From NCBI RefSeq assembly GCF_900156735.1, contig NZ_FTOL01000006.1, positions 124,001 through 188,000 of the forward strand: 64,000 nt of DNA, written 5' to 3'. Made by a program: the position numbers and the translations under genes. The notes under the pieces were generated by a model, which saw nothing but the letters and a program-made list of their open reading frames with translations, ran no database searches and was not told the DNA's origin. Of the stretch, positions 25,479 through 34,618 are shown piece by piece. Source of the DNA: Chryseobacterium ureilyticum (GTDB lineage Bacteria > Bacteroidota > Bacteroidia > Flavobacteriales > Weeksellaceae). Each line of letters begins with the position of its first letter. Position 1 is the stretch's first letter.

Positions 25479-27014
25479 ATGAAAACACAACAATATAAAT
25501 CAAAACGTAAAATAAATGTAACGGCTTTCTATCACAAAGATTTTAAGTGGAAAGTAGTATTACCTACGATCATTTATAATTATCTTCAGGATAAGCTTCA
25601 AGAACAACCTCCATTTAAAGGATTCAAAGAGGATATAGCCTTGTATTACCTTAGCTTAATTATTAGTGTTCCAGCAGGGAAAAAGGGTAAAATATATAAA
25701 TATGGTTATGTACCATTGTTCGCTCAGGCACTAAAAGATAAAAACTACAGATACAAAGAGTATTTTAGATACTTTCTTGATATTGGTATTCTTGAATATA
25801 AGGAGTATTCAACAAGTGCTAAAAAAAGCAAAAGTTTTAGATATAACTTTTCTAATATCAAATTTGAAAGTACTGAATGTGTAAACTTTGAAGTTTTTGA
25901 AATTTCTGATGTAAATTTTAATAAAAAGCTGCTGAAAGAAGATCTCTTTAATGACTGTTTTTCATCATGCCCGCAATTATGTACTTGGTTTGATGACGGC
26001 CTTCATATTGATTTTGATCGCCTGTGCTATGACATGCAATCGGAATTTTGCTACAACAAATATAATTTGAACTACAATCTATTCAACCCAATCTTATCAA
26101 AAGTGTATAACTACTGGTACTCGGCGCTAATGCTGAAAGAACAATGTTTCAGAGTTTCCCGCAAACCTGATTCGGATAATAGACTGCATACTAATTTAAC
26201 CAATATGCCATCAATGTTCCGTCCGTACATGACTTATCACGGCGAAAATATCCAAAGTCTCGATATTAAAAACTCACAACCCTATTTTATGGTTTTAGTA
26301 TTGGAGAAGTTAGAGAATAGTAGTGTTAGAAGAATTATAAATAAAGTATTTAATAATAATAATAGTAATATAAGTATGATGATGCAGAAATTAAAGGAAG
26401 TTACGTCTAGCAAAGCGTTTCAAGAGGAATTTAGCCCTCTGAAAAATGCTGTGTTGACAGGCCAGTTTTATGAATTTTTAATGCCACTTTTTCCTGATAT
26501 TAAACCTTTCAAAGTAGTTTCTGGAAGTGCTGGTGAACTAATCGAGTATTATCAACATCGTTTTTTTAATTCCAGCAAAAACCTAATTGAGCTTTGTGAG
26601 TTTAAGAGTAAACGAGATTTAATGAAAAGATTGACACTTCAAATTCTGTACACCCCGCTTACAAGACCCTCAAAAGAATATATGATCTTTAAGCTGCATT
26701 TTCCGTTGCTTTGTGAGTGTATTGAGACCTTTAAAGCTACTACAGATGAGCCAGGTTCGTTTAAGTTGTTTCCAAAACTTCTGCAACAGGTTGAATCTGA
26801 TTGTGTACTTGATAAGATCTCGAAGGAACTTTGCAAAAAATATCCTCAAATGCCACTTTGGACAATACATGATTCTTTTTGTACTACTCAGAGTTGGTTT
26901 CCGATCATGGAAACCGCTGTTAAGGAATTGTTTTTAAGCTATTCTGGCGGCATTTTACCGAGTTTTAAATGTGATCCATGGTGTAAGGATTGTGAGTGCC
27001 TGAAAGTGGCTTAA
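25479..27014 (+). CDS. Polymerase-palm-like protein (PolA / single-subunit RNAP-like motifs)
   Basis: 511 residues, not a family I can name with certainty. Three segments appear in the order of the palm motifs of family A DNA polymerases and T7-like RNA polymerases: 'RLHTNLTNMPSMFRPYM..' then SLDIKNSQPYF (motif A, D262); DLMKRLTLQILYTPL (motif B, K373, Y391); PLWTIHDSFCTTQSW (motif C, H464-D465). The C-terminus has a Cys cluster (CDPWCKDCEC). Follows the HTH gene, where rep or primase genes usually sit, so it may replicate the element. This is inference from motifs read by eye. Confidence 0.55.
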   Translation: MKTQQYKSKRKINVTAFYHKDFKWKVVLPTIIYNYLQDKLQEQPPFKGFKEDIALYYLSLIISVPAGKKGKIYKYGYVPLFAQALKDKNYRYKEYFRYFLDIGILEYKEYSTSAKKSKSFRYNFSNIKFESTECVNFEVFEISDVNFNKKLLKEDLFNDCFSSCPQLCTWFDDGLHIDFDRLCYDMQSEFCYNKYNLNYNLFNPILSKVYNYWYSALMLKEQCFRVSRKPDSDNRLHTNLTNMPSMFRPYMTYHGENIQSLDIKNSQPYFMVLVLEKLENSSVRRIINKVFNNNNSNISMMMQKLKEVTSSKAFQEEFSPLKNAVLTGQFYEFLMPLFPDIKPFKVVSGSAGELIEYYQHRFFNSSKNLIELCEFKSKRDLMKRLTLQILYTPLTRPSKEYMIFKLHFPLLCECIETFKATTDEPGSFKLFPKLLQQVESDCVLDKISKELCKKYPQMPLWTIHDSFCTTQSWFPIMETAVKELFLSYSGGILPSFKCDPWCKDCECLKVA

Positions 27015-27056
27015 AATCAAAATGATTGGTTTACCATAACTATAATTGTAAGCCAA

Positions 27057-27797
27057 TTATTTAACCTCACTTAGTAATTTAATAAGTTCTTCAATTTTTT
27101 CTACAGCATTATTTTCAAGTTCTTTTGAACTGCTATCTATTTTTTCTAAGAATTTAGAAACGATTACTTCAGTAAAAGTGAACATCCCATTTATAATATC
27201 CATAAATTTTAAAATCAAATCAATCTCTTTTTCTAAGTCTAATTTTATCATCATGTCGTAAACTAACAAGGGATTATCGTCATAATGAACGGCAAGGTCT
27301 CTATTGATTTTGATTACTTGAAAATCGAATTGCAAAAAAGAATCTAATTTTTTAGTTATCTGATTATAGTTATCTTTTAGATATGGCAAATCATTATAAA
27401 TTAGAGGTTTTATTTCTTTAATCCAAAATGATTTATTTCTATATTTTGATATAACATCTCCCTTTTCGTTAATTTTAATAAAATTATAGATTTTCTTAAA
27501 TCCTTCACTTATAATTATAAAAAAAGTTCTAACTGCAAATTTTTCTTCATATAGAGTCTTTGCATTGTTGTAAATATTGAGAGTACTACAAATATCACCG
27601 AATAAGAACCCGATAAATAGTCTATATCTGAGAACATTTACTAATGTAGACAAATAATTTAACGATATGCCATCCTCTTTTAATTTCATATCAATTGCTT
27701 CGTATTTACGAATTAGTCCATTTATCAGTTCAATATCATCAATAGTAGATTGTAATTGTTCGTGTGTTCTCTGCTTAAGTGAGTCGGTTTTGTTCAT
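27057..27797 (-). CDS. HEPN-like all-helical protein
   Basis: 246 residues, cytoplasmic, helical throughout. It contains NRDLAVHYDD with R166 and H171, the R-x4-H spacing of HEPN ribonucleases, and a general layout similar to HEPN proteins in defence islands. No named family recognised. It lies at the downstream end of the minus-strand cargo B, 99 bp after a tiny frame and convergent with the polymerase-like gene (43 bp between stops). It could be an RNase toxin or abortive-infection protein (inference). Confidence 0.55.
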   Translation of the reverse strand: MNKTDSLKQRTHEQLQSTIDDIELINGLIRKYEAIDMKLKEDGISLNYLSTLVNVLRYRLFIGFLFGDICSTLNIYNNAKTLYEEKFAVRTFFIIISEGFKKIYNFIKINEKGDVISKYRNKSFWIKEIKPLIYNDLPYLKDNYNQITKKLDSFLQFDFQVIKINRDLAVHYDDNPLLVYDMMIKLDLEKEIDLILKFMDIINGMFTFTEVIVSKFLEKIDSSSKELENNAVEKIEELIKLLSEVK

Positions 27798-27896
27798 CCT
27801 ATTATTTTATTAATTTTACTGGTGTTTCAATTTTAACTCGACTGATTTTTTCTTTTTGAGTTGTAAACAAAACTAAAGAACGGATAACAATAATTA

Positions 27897-28010
27897 TTAT
27901 GCTTTGTAATTTTTCCAGATTTCTAAAATTTTTGCAGGATTTTCTCTAAACTCCTCTTGAATCTTAATTAAATTATCAAAACTTTGCCTGTTGTATTGTT
28001 CGTAATTCAT
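27897..28010 (-). CDS. Possible 37-residue small protein
   Basis: ATG at 28010, stop at 27897. The product (MNYEQYNRQSFDNLIKIQEE... ending WKNYKA) is charged and helical. It starts 21 nt after the end of the lipoprotein gene 28032-29147 on the same strand, and it fills an otherwise empty 230-bp gap. No homologue known to me; it may be an unannotated small protein or chance. Confidence 0.35.
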   Translation of the reverse strand: MNYEQYNRQSFDNLIKIQEEFRENPAKILEIWKNYKA

Positions 28011-28031
28011 TTTGTGTTTATTGTCTTTTAA

Positions 28032-29147
28032 TTACTGGGGAGAGTCTGGAACATCATCACTTGATTTTGCCCAACGTATTGGGTAGCCATTTTTAGTTTC
28101 TTTTAAATCGGTACGTTCCATTTTTATCAAATCACTTTTTATATAATATTTATCTTTCTCTTTGTAGATAACCGCTAAAGGATCTATAGTTGATTGGTTA
28201 TTATCAAAAATATATAACTTATTGTCTGTGGATTTGTAGTTAATTTTATAATTAAATTGAATATCTCCACTAAATCCAAATTCATTATAATCCTTAGAAA
28301 TATTTATGTAGTAGTTTCCTTGTTTTTCGCTGTCAATATTATAAGGATAAAGCCAGTAAATACCATCCCAATTTATTTTTTGAGTTATCATTGAATTCTT
28401 AGATAAATCTTCTACTTTTTCTTTATCTTTTTTAAATACTACTACATAATTTTTTGATGAATCAAGATCTTTAATATCAATGATTATAGATTTATAATCT
28501 GGAACCGTAATCAGATCTTTTTCTAAATCTAAGCTAAGTAGATGATTATTATCTATTTTTTTAATCTTGGAATAATTTTCATAGTCTGCAGGACAACAGG
28601 ATTTCAAATCATTCTCTGTCATACCTCCGTAATATTTTATAAAAGTATTATATGATTGATTATAAATTTTTTGTTTATTCGTTTTTACAAAATTTTGAAC
28701 CCCAATATCATTGTAAATCTTTTCAAATGAGGGAAGAATTGATCCTGAATTTATTTTTTTTGAAATAATATAACTTATAGGTAAATAATTTGATTCTTTT
28801 TCATTCCCCATAAAATTAAAACTAATATCATATTTTACATTAATATCAGTCTTGTGATTACTTAAAACTTTTATGTTTTTTCCATCAATATTATCTGATT
28901 CTAAAAATTGCTTAGTAATATAGATTGTATCATGCTTGTTTATAACTTCATAATCTTCATCAATGCTTTCATCTATGGATGTTAATTCACCAATTGATAC
29001 ATTCAAATCATTATTAATTTTAATGTTTAAATAATTTTTTGACTCTGTTGGGAGTTTTCCAGATGCTTGATTAATTTCTTTCTGATTATTTTTTTGGCAG
29101 CTAAATATTGAAAAAAAACCAATTAATAAGCCGATTAAATATTTCAT
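28032..29147 (-). CDS. Lipoprotein, probable immunity protein of toxin module B
   Basis: 371 residues with a lipoprotein signal (MKYLIGLLIGFFSIFSC, cleavage before the Cys). The mature part is Asp/Asn/Lys-rich and beta-rich; no family recognised. Its start codon touches the stop of the effector gene (29147 shared), which implies coupled translation. A periplasm-facing lipoprotein beside a peptidoglycan hydrolase fits an immunity role; the equivalent in element A (14094-14927) is also exported but not similar in sequence by eye. Confidence 0.6.
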   Translation of the reverse strand: MKYLIGLLIGFFSIFSCQKNNQKEINQASGKLPTESKNYLNIKINNDLNVSIGELTSIDESIDEDYEVINKHDTIYITKQFLESDNIDGKNIKVLSNHKTDINVKYDISFNFMGNEKESNYLPISYIISKKINSGSILPSFEKIYNDIGVQNFVKTNKQKIYNQSYNTFIKYYGGMTENDLKSCCPADYENYSKIKKIDNNHLLSLDLEKDLITVPDYKSIIIDIKDLDSSKNYVVVFKKDKEKVEDLSKNSMITQKINWDGIYWLYPYNIDSEKQGNYYINISKDYNEFGFSGDIQFNYKINYKSTDNKLYIFDNNQSTIDPLAVIYKEKDKYYIKSDLIKMERTDLKETKNGYPIRWAKSSDDVPDSPQ

Positions 29148-31840
29148 TACTTTATTATTTTAACATTTAAAGATACAACTGTTTCTAATTTTATATTATT
29201 TAAGCCTAAATGACCGTGATCATTATGAGCTGGTACAGCTGGATTTACACCGTATTTTTTATATTCCGACATTCCTGTTGCATAATTTTTTTGAAAACCA
29301 TATTTATATGCTATAGCAAAAAAAGTTGCATTTTTATCTTTATCAAAAGTACTAGATGTATTGGTTCCATGAAAACTTTTCCCTGATTTATTTAAGTATC
29401 TAAAGTCAATGTTTTGACCCGATTGTTTACCTAAGTGCCCGTGTCCTTTATGATGTTTTGAACCTTCTTCCCATGGATCGCTACCATTTGAAGAAGACAT
29501 ATCCCCAAGATGAATCTCCCATCCCTTATCATTAATTTCATTAATTACACCAAATAATGCAGCAGCAGTTTCTGGTTTAAGATAATGATCTCCTTCCCCG
29601 ACTACTTCTATACTAGATTTGCCACCTTTGTCAGCTGTTCCATATCTGTTAAATCCTTGGCCTGAATCAGGAAATCTAACTACTCCAGACTTATTTTTAT
29701 TTAATGTACCAATTTTTTTAAATTCATTGCTTCCTTCTTTAGTTTGAACGTAATAATCTATGGTCGTGTTTGATTCTATATACTTAATGCTGCCATCTCT
29801 ATATGCGTAATATCCCGCATTTGCCTTTTCATTTGTTGTTTTATTATCATTTATTTCTGCACATGAGAATGATTTAACTCTATTTTCTTTTCCTAATTCT
29901 TTCCAATATTTTAGACGGGGGCGAAGTTCTCCTTTTGTGATCTCTCCGTTTGCTCTATTTGAATCTTTTTTTAATCGATTTATTGCTATTTTTTCATTCT
30001 CATCATAATACTCATATTCTGCACTTTTATTTTTATCATAAAAATCATTTTTATTTTTTTTGTCTCGTGCTAAACTATAACATACAAAACTATCAGCTTG
30101 CCCCACAGCTGCTGGACACCAAATTGTCATGTACATATCTAATGAATCTTTTATATTTTTTTTATATTTCTCCATCCACATTTTGAAATAGAACTTAACA
30201 TAATCCAATTGTTTAACAGGTGTCAAATCTCTAAGATACTCTTTAGTTATATTTTTACCACCATTATATCCTGTCTCATTCATTGCTGTAATAGCTCCAT
30301 ATTTACCACTTGTGAATTGAACTAAGCCTGTTGCGTTAGGATAACCCTTATTTGATAAAAAAGAATGTTGGGTTTCAAGGGCCATACAAGTCATTAGTTC
30401 ATTGGCCATTTCTACTTTTTTACTTTCTCCCCATAATTCAGAGCAAATTTGTACAACCTTTTTTCTAAATTCACAACTTACTTTTTCTCCCCAAACCAGA
30501 TCTTTATACTGTTCTTTACAAACACAGCTAGTTGTAGCTTTGCCTTGTTGGGGTTTATCCACTGCCACGGGACTATTACCTTTTGGTATTTCTGTAGGAG
30601 TAGCATCTGCACTCACAGGCATCACGGCAGATTTTACGGAAGTATCATTGTGTATTACTTCTATAAAATAATCCTGTCTACTGCTATCAGTGCCAATTCC
30701 TTTGGCTTTGTCAAACATTTCTTTTGTTAACAATACTCCTACAAAACTAGTATCCCCAACCAACACCCAATCCTTTTCATAAATTAAATCAGTAGTCCAA
30801 CTGAAATTGTCTTCCTCCCATATTTTGATCTTTACTTTTTTATTCTTCATCTCCTTTGCCATAATTTTTACAGCTACAGCTGTTCCAACTTTGGAAGAAT
30901 GGAGTTTGTTTCCTTTTCCATCAACAAATTCAGCACTTAGTATCTTTCCTTGTGGATCATCACTCTTTTTTCCGCCTGTGGTGACTGGAAATTTTGCTGA
31001 ATTCCCATCAGGTTTAGGTTTGGGCTTTTCTGGAGCAGGAGTTGTTTTAGGTTTTGGTGGTGCGGGAGTATGCCCCTTAGGAACCTCTCTTTTTCCTGGA
31101 GGTTCTGGATTATAAGTAGGGTTAACTACATTAACGTTAGGACTTGCTTTTTGTATATGTTTACTAACCACATCAGCCGTTACATAATATTCGTGAGTTG
31201 CTCCCTCACTTTTATCGCCTGATGCAGTGCGTGCATTGGCTATCATTACAGCCATTGTGTAAAAAGGCAGTCTGAAAACAGCTTCTGCCATTCCTTTTTC
31301 ATTTACTCTGCTAAGAACGGGGACAGGATTTATTTTATTCAAAGCATTTACTGTAGGATTATGTCCTTCGCCCTGAGCATCATCTTCCCAAAGAGTAAAA
31401 GCAATATTCATCTCGAACATCTCTACACAATATGCCCTTGCAATAATGGTATCTTTATAGCTTAGCTTTTTACCTTTTGGAATAGGTTTATAGTTAGCGT
31501 CCAGAAGTTCCACCCTGGTTATTTTAGGTTCTTTAGCCCTTTGTGGATGTACAATCAGTTCTCCATAGTCTTCGCCCTGACGTACAATGATCTTTATTCC
31601 TTTATGAAATAAACTCTTCTGCCCGAAAATATAAGGAACCATTTGACCTTCTTTATCACTTCCTCCTTTTCTCCAACCTGTTTTGGTCTGTACCATCACT
31701 TCCCAATGGGGTTTGGGTACTTGCAAAGGGTTTTTAATAGGTTGCAAAGGATTCAGCCAGCCATTTATTGTAGTGACAGAATACATTTCCTGTTTTCCTA
31801 TCACAGGTTTATCGTTTCCGATGATTGTTAATTTTCCCAT
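29147..31840 (-). CDS. Large muralytic effector: lysozyme-like plus M15/MepA-like peptidase domains
   Basis: 897 residues, no signal peptide. Residues 1-225 and 295-405 are Ig-like beta domains with a Pro/Lys linker (~240-280) between them. Residues ~455-650 look like a lysozyme/transglycosylase domain: 'ELMTCMALETQHSF' (E489), 'PNATGLVQFT'. Residues ~745-885 contain a zinc-peptidase-like pattern: HHKGHGHLG (796-804), NIDFRY (D812) and AHNDHGHLGL (H872-H877), as in MepA or M15 murein peptidases. It therefore could cut both glycan and peptide. It follows a DUF4280 gene by 10 bp and is followed by a lipoprotein. Confidence 0.8.
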   Translation of the reverse strand: MGKLTIIGNDKPVIGKQEMYSVTTINGWLNPLQPIKNPLQVPKPHWEVMVQTKTGWRKGGSDKEGQMVPYIFGQKSLFHKGIKIIVRQGEDYGELIVHPQRAKEPKITRVELLDANYKPIPKGKKLSYKDTIIARAYCVEMFEMNIAFTLWEDDAQGEGHNPTVNALNKINPVPVLSRVNEKGMAEAVFRLPFYTMAVMIANARTASGDKSEGATHEYYVTADVVSKHIQKASPNVNVVNPTYNPEPPGKREVPKGHTPAPPKPKTTPAPEKPKPKPDGNSAKFPVTTGGKKSDDPQGKILSAEFVDGKGNKLHSSKVGTAVAVKIMAKEMKNKKVKIKIWEEDNFSWTTDLIYEKDWVLVGDTSFVGVLLTKEMFDKAKGIGTDSSRQDYFIEVIHNDTSVKSAVMPVSADATPTEIPKGNSPVAVDKPQQGKATTSCVCKEQYKDLVWGEKVSCEFRKKVVQICSELWGESKKVEMANELMTCMALETQHSFLSNKGYPNATGLVQFTSGKYGAITAMNETGYNGGKNITKEYLRDLTPVKQLDYVKFYFKMWMEKYKKNIKDSLDMYMTIWCPAAVGQADSFVCYSLARDKKNKNDFYDKNKSAEYEYYDENEKIAINRLKKDSNRANGEITKGELRPRLKYWKELGKENRVKSFSCAEINDNKTTNEKANAGYYAYRDGSIKYIESNTTIDYYVQTKEGSNEFKKIGTLNKNKSGVVRFPDSGQGFNRYGTADKGGKSSIEVVGEGDHYLKPETAAALFGVINEINDKGWEIHLGDMSSSNGSDPWEEGSKHHKGHGHLGKQSGQNIDFRYLNKSGKSFHGTNTSSTFDKDKNATFFAIAYKYGFQKNYATGMSEYKKYGVNPAVPAHNDHGHLGLNNIKLETVVSLNVKIIK

Positions 31841-31850
31841 ATTTGTGTGT

Positions 31851-32354
31851 TTATTCGCAGATGATTACATCTTCTTCCTGTTCATCCTGAAATTCTTTGT
31901 AATCAAGTAACGGGTTAATATTCTGCTGCTGTTTTGGATCTGCATTCCTAACATTCTGCTGGGTTACCTCCGCAACTTGCCCATGTTCTTTTATGGTTAT
32001 TTTTCCTCCTGTTGCACACATCAATTCAGAAAGTTCCGTGACACAACTTTTGTTCATGATCTTAGTTTTCTCATAAGGTTTTTGCCATTTTCCAGCAGGA
32101 GCAAAAGCACAAGGTAAATAACCACCTGAACTTGGTTTCAGCTTGCACTGCCCAAAGCTAGGGCCAGATGGAGTAAACTGTAGATCATCTTCTGTAACGG
32201 CTAAATAATCAGCTTGTCCTTCTTTATTATTCCAATAATGTTTCTGGTGTGAGGTTACTTTGAACTGAGGAAACTGATTGCCTTGATTACACTGGGCTTT
32301 TCCTTTTTGAATCACGAAATATTTACCATCGTGAGGGGATGAATTTTCTGACAT
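31851..32354 (-). CDS. DUF4280 (PAAR-like) spike protein of toxin module B
   Basis: 167 residues. Almost the whole protein is DUF4280: 'FVIQKGKAQCNQGNQFPQF', 'FGQCKLKPSSGGYLPCAF', 'PAGKWQKPYEKTKIMNKSC', 'ELMCATGGKITIKEHGQ'. These correspond line by line to the DUF4280 part of 16541-17275. PAAR-like domains cap contractile spikes and carry effectors. No LysM here, unlike element A. It lies between the LysM adaptor-like gene and the effector. Confidence 0.85.
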   Translation of the reverse strand: MSENSSPHDGKYFVIQKGKAQCNQGNQFPQFKVTSHQKHYWNNKEGQADYLAVTEDDLQFTPSGPSFGQCKLKPSSGGYLPCAFAPAGKWQKPYEKTKIMNKSCVTELSELMCATGGKITIKEHGQVAEVTQQNVRNADPKQQQNINPLLDYKEFQDEQEEDVIICE

Positions 32355-32376
32355 CGTATTGTGATTTTGGTGTTTT

Positions 32377-33459
32377 TCAAATGTAATAATTATCTGTAAT
32401 TCTTTCTAATAAAAAATCTTCTCTTCGGGTGTTTTCATTACCGAAATATTGAAACCTTGCTTCAATTTTATACAATGATAAATTTTCTCGGTTAAAAAGA
32501 TATTCTGCAAAATGTTCACAATCTATAGGCTTCTTTTCTATATCTGTTTTCTCATCAAACTTGGAATCTACAAAGTGTAATCCTTCCAGATTTCGACTAT
32601 CAATAGAAGTACCTTTTTGCTGAATCTTTACTCTTTCATCATCTACAATATCTTTAGATGATAATATGTTTTGAAATTCAAATCGTATCGGCTGGACATC
32701 AAAGATCCAAGGATAAAAATCATAATAAAGATTTGAATTTGTCCAATTTCCTAATTGCGTTCTGTAGAATGCACCAAACATAAAAGAATTAAATAACGTA
32801 TTTTTAAACTTCTGTGAAATGATTTCTGGACTTTCAATGATGCCTTTCATCTTTTTAATATATTCAAAGGAATATTGATCTGGAAAAAACTTCTTTATGG
32901 AATCCAATTCAGAAACAATATCTTCTGTTTTCTTTGTTAGTGCTATATCAATAAGCTTCCCCTCAGTATCTATAATATATCGGACTGGATATATAACCTC
33001 TATGCACATTTTTGCAAGGGTGCCCACTTTGGAATCTGAAATGTCCTCATTTTTTCTAAAGTCAAATGCTGAGAAAAGAAAGTGATAATATCCATTTTTA
33101 ATTCCTTCAAGATCTAATCTTACTTTCTTTTCATACTTCGCAAGGATTGTATCATCGGAGTAGGTAGTCTGGGTAATTTGATAATTTCCTTTCCAGAGTT
33201 TAAAGTCAAAAGGGAATTTTCCTTTAGCTGGGAAATCATAAAAGCTTTGATTATTGTCTCTGATTTTTTTGTTGAGTTCAAGGATTTCAGATGATGATGG
33301 AATATAGATTTTCATTCCCTGAACAATATCCCCCTCAAAACGTTCGGACAAAGAACAGTTTCGGTTATGATAGTCCCTTAAATACTCAGGGTTTTCAAGC
33401 TGTATCTCACTACAGAGATCAGTAAGGGATTGTCCTGATTTGGTGTAATAAATTATCAT
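32377..33459 (-). CDS. LysM-bearing adaptor-like protein of toxin module B
   Basis: 360 residues, no signal peptide. Residues 1-52 form a LysM-like domain (YYTKSGQSLTDLCSEIQLENPEYLRDYH ... VQGMKIYIPS). The remaining part aligns by eye with the 258-residue protein at 17361 (shared 'I.KKFF...SF.YIKKMKGIIESPEII...F'-type pattern), and ends in 'IEARFQYFGNENTRREDF'. It precedes DUF4280 by 22 bp. A role as adaptor or baseplate-linked loader is inferred from the repeated arrangement. Confidence 0.65.
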   Translation of the reverse strand: MIIYYTKSGQSLTDLCSEIQLENPEYLRDYHNRNCSLSERFEGDIVQGMKIYIPSSSEILELNKKIRDNNQSFYDFPAKGKFPFDFKLWKGNYQITQTTYSDDTILAKYEKKVRLDLEGIKNGYYHFLFSAFDFRKNEDISDSKVGTLAKMCIEVIYPVRYIIDTEGKLIDIALTKKTEDIVSELDSIKKFFPDQYSFEYIKKMKGIIESPEIISQKFKNTLFNSFMFGAFYRTQLGNWTNSNLYYDFYPWIFDVQPIRFEFQNILSSKDIVDDERVKIQQKGTSIDSRNLEGLHFVDSKFDEKTDIEKKPIDCEHFAEYLFNRENLSLYKIEARFQYFGNENTRREDFLLERITDNYYI

Positions 33460-33676
33460 TTGGATTTGTGTCTTTTTATGTTTGCAAGTATACTTAAAAT
33501 TGTTTAAAAGTTATATAGGTATTTTCCCCATACTTTGAATTAATATTTCCTGTTAGGATTGATTGGGTGGATTGAAATTTGATTAGTATAGAATATTGTA
33601 ATGTGAAAATTGTAGTATGTTTTGGTACTATGTTGCAGATTTTTATACCTGTTTATTCATGGGTGTTGTATAAAAT

Positions 33677-33711
33677 AAAGCCCTGATTGAAACTGGATCA
33701 ATCAAGGCTTT
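33677..33711 (-). terminator. Terminator after the lipoprotein gene 33714-34163
   Basis: AAAGCCCTGATTGA / TCAATCAAGGCTTT, one mismatch, 7-nt loop, starting just past the stop codon. T-rich on both strands, so possibly bidirectional. It separates the three small envelope genes from the toxin genes proper. The stretch 33460-33676 holds nothing else clear. Confidence 0.75.
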
Positions 33712-33713
33712 TT

Positions 33714-34163
33714 TTAGAACTTCATCAAAGTATTCCATGTGTTACTTACGTTATCTTTCCATTGAATCTGAGTAGCAGAGATCTTTTTGAATTCAAAGCT
33801 TTGTACTGTTCCAGTCGCTTTATAGTTTATCGAAAATTTATATTCATTCTCAGTAATAAACTCGGTAGTACTTGCTCCCTTTGGTGTTGAATTTATTATA
33901 CCTGTCATACTTTGCTCAGTTCCCGTAACAAGCATTACAAAATCTTGGGTTGTGAATTTATAGATCTTTTGAGCCGTTGTACTGTTACTAACTCCCCAAG
34001 TACCTTGAATCCATGCTGGAGGGTGAAAGTAGGGAGTTAATTGCGGATTAGATGGTTGTGGATTGTTTACAGGTGTATCATCTTCGTTATTACTGCCAGA
34101 ACAGTTTACAGTTAGTAATGATAGTGCTGTTAGCGACAATGCTAAAAATAGTTGTTTTTTCAT
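33714..34163 (-). CDS. Small lipoprotein
   Basis: 149 residues with a lipobox (LSLLTVNC), a Pro/Asn-rich linker after the cysteine, then a ~95-residue beta-rich domain (PPAWIQGTWGVSNSTTAQKIYKFT ... ATQIQWKDNVSNTWNTLMKF), a lipocalin-like or 'lipid-binding' style pattern common in Bacteroidetes lipoproteins. Function unknown. Follows the membrane protein gene by 23 bp. Confidence 0.6.
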   Translation of the reverse strand: MKKQLFLALSLTALSLLTVNCSGSNNEDDTPVNNPQPSNPQLTPYFHPPAWIQGTWGVSNSTTAQKIYKFTTQDFVMLVTGTEQSMTGIINSTPKGASTTEFITENEYKFSINYKATGTVQSFEFKKISATQIQWKDNVSNTWNTLMKF

Positions 34164-34186
34164 ATTGATAATCTTTTATAGGTTTG

Positions 34187-34612
34187 TTATGCTGATAATT
34201 TCAATCGGTATCTTTTAAATAATAGGATTATACAGATGTAAATAATCCAGATTAGGATTAGAAATTTATAGTCACTAAAAACAGCTTTTAGATATAGTAC
34301 TCCTTTATTAGAATATCTTTTAAAGTCTGAATCATACAATAACTCACTGCACATCATTCCGTTTGTTGGTAGATCTATTCTAGTTCCAAAAGGTGTTATT
34401 TGATATAATGCACCTACGGGAGTTGTTCGGGTATCATACTCTCCATTTAAAATAATCTTATGACCATAATCAATCACTGGATTACTTAGGTTTGGGATAT
34501 AAGAAAATGTACTAAAGTGTTCTATTATAAAAACAGTTAAAAGGGCGAATGTGAAACCTAGAATAATTGAATCAAGTACATTATGATTTATGTTGATAGT
34601 CTTCTTTTCCAT
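34187..34612 (-). CDS. Small two-helix membrane protein
   Basis: 141 residues. One hydrophobic helix near residues 13-33 (IILGFTFALLTVFIIEHF), a ~70-residue loop containing 'YGHKIILNGEYDTRTTPVGALYQITPFGTRIDLP', and a second helix near 112-132. The loop probably faces the periplasm. No family recognised. It lies 6 bp after the lipoprotein gene 34619-35110. Confidence 0.55.
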   Translation of the reverse strand: MEKKTININHNVLDSIILGFTFALLTVFIIEHFSTFSYIPNLSNPVIDYGHKIILNGEYDTRTTPVGALYQITPFGTRIDLPTNGMMCSELLYDSDFKRYSNKGVLYLKAVFSDYKFLILIWIIYICIILLFKRYRLKLSA

Positions 34613-34618
34613 ACTATA

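Noticed and set aside
30402-31115. Plus-strand open frames within 29147-31840 and similar antisense frames elsewhere
   Set aside because: They lie opposite a long gene with recognisable domains and have no protein-like features of their own.
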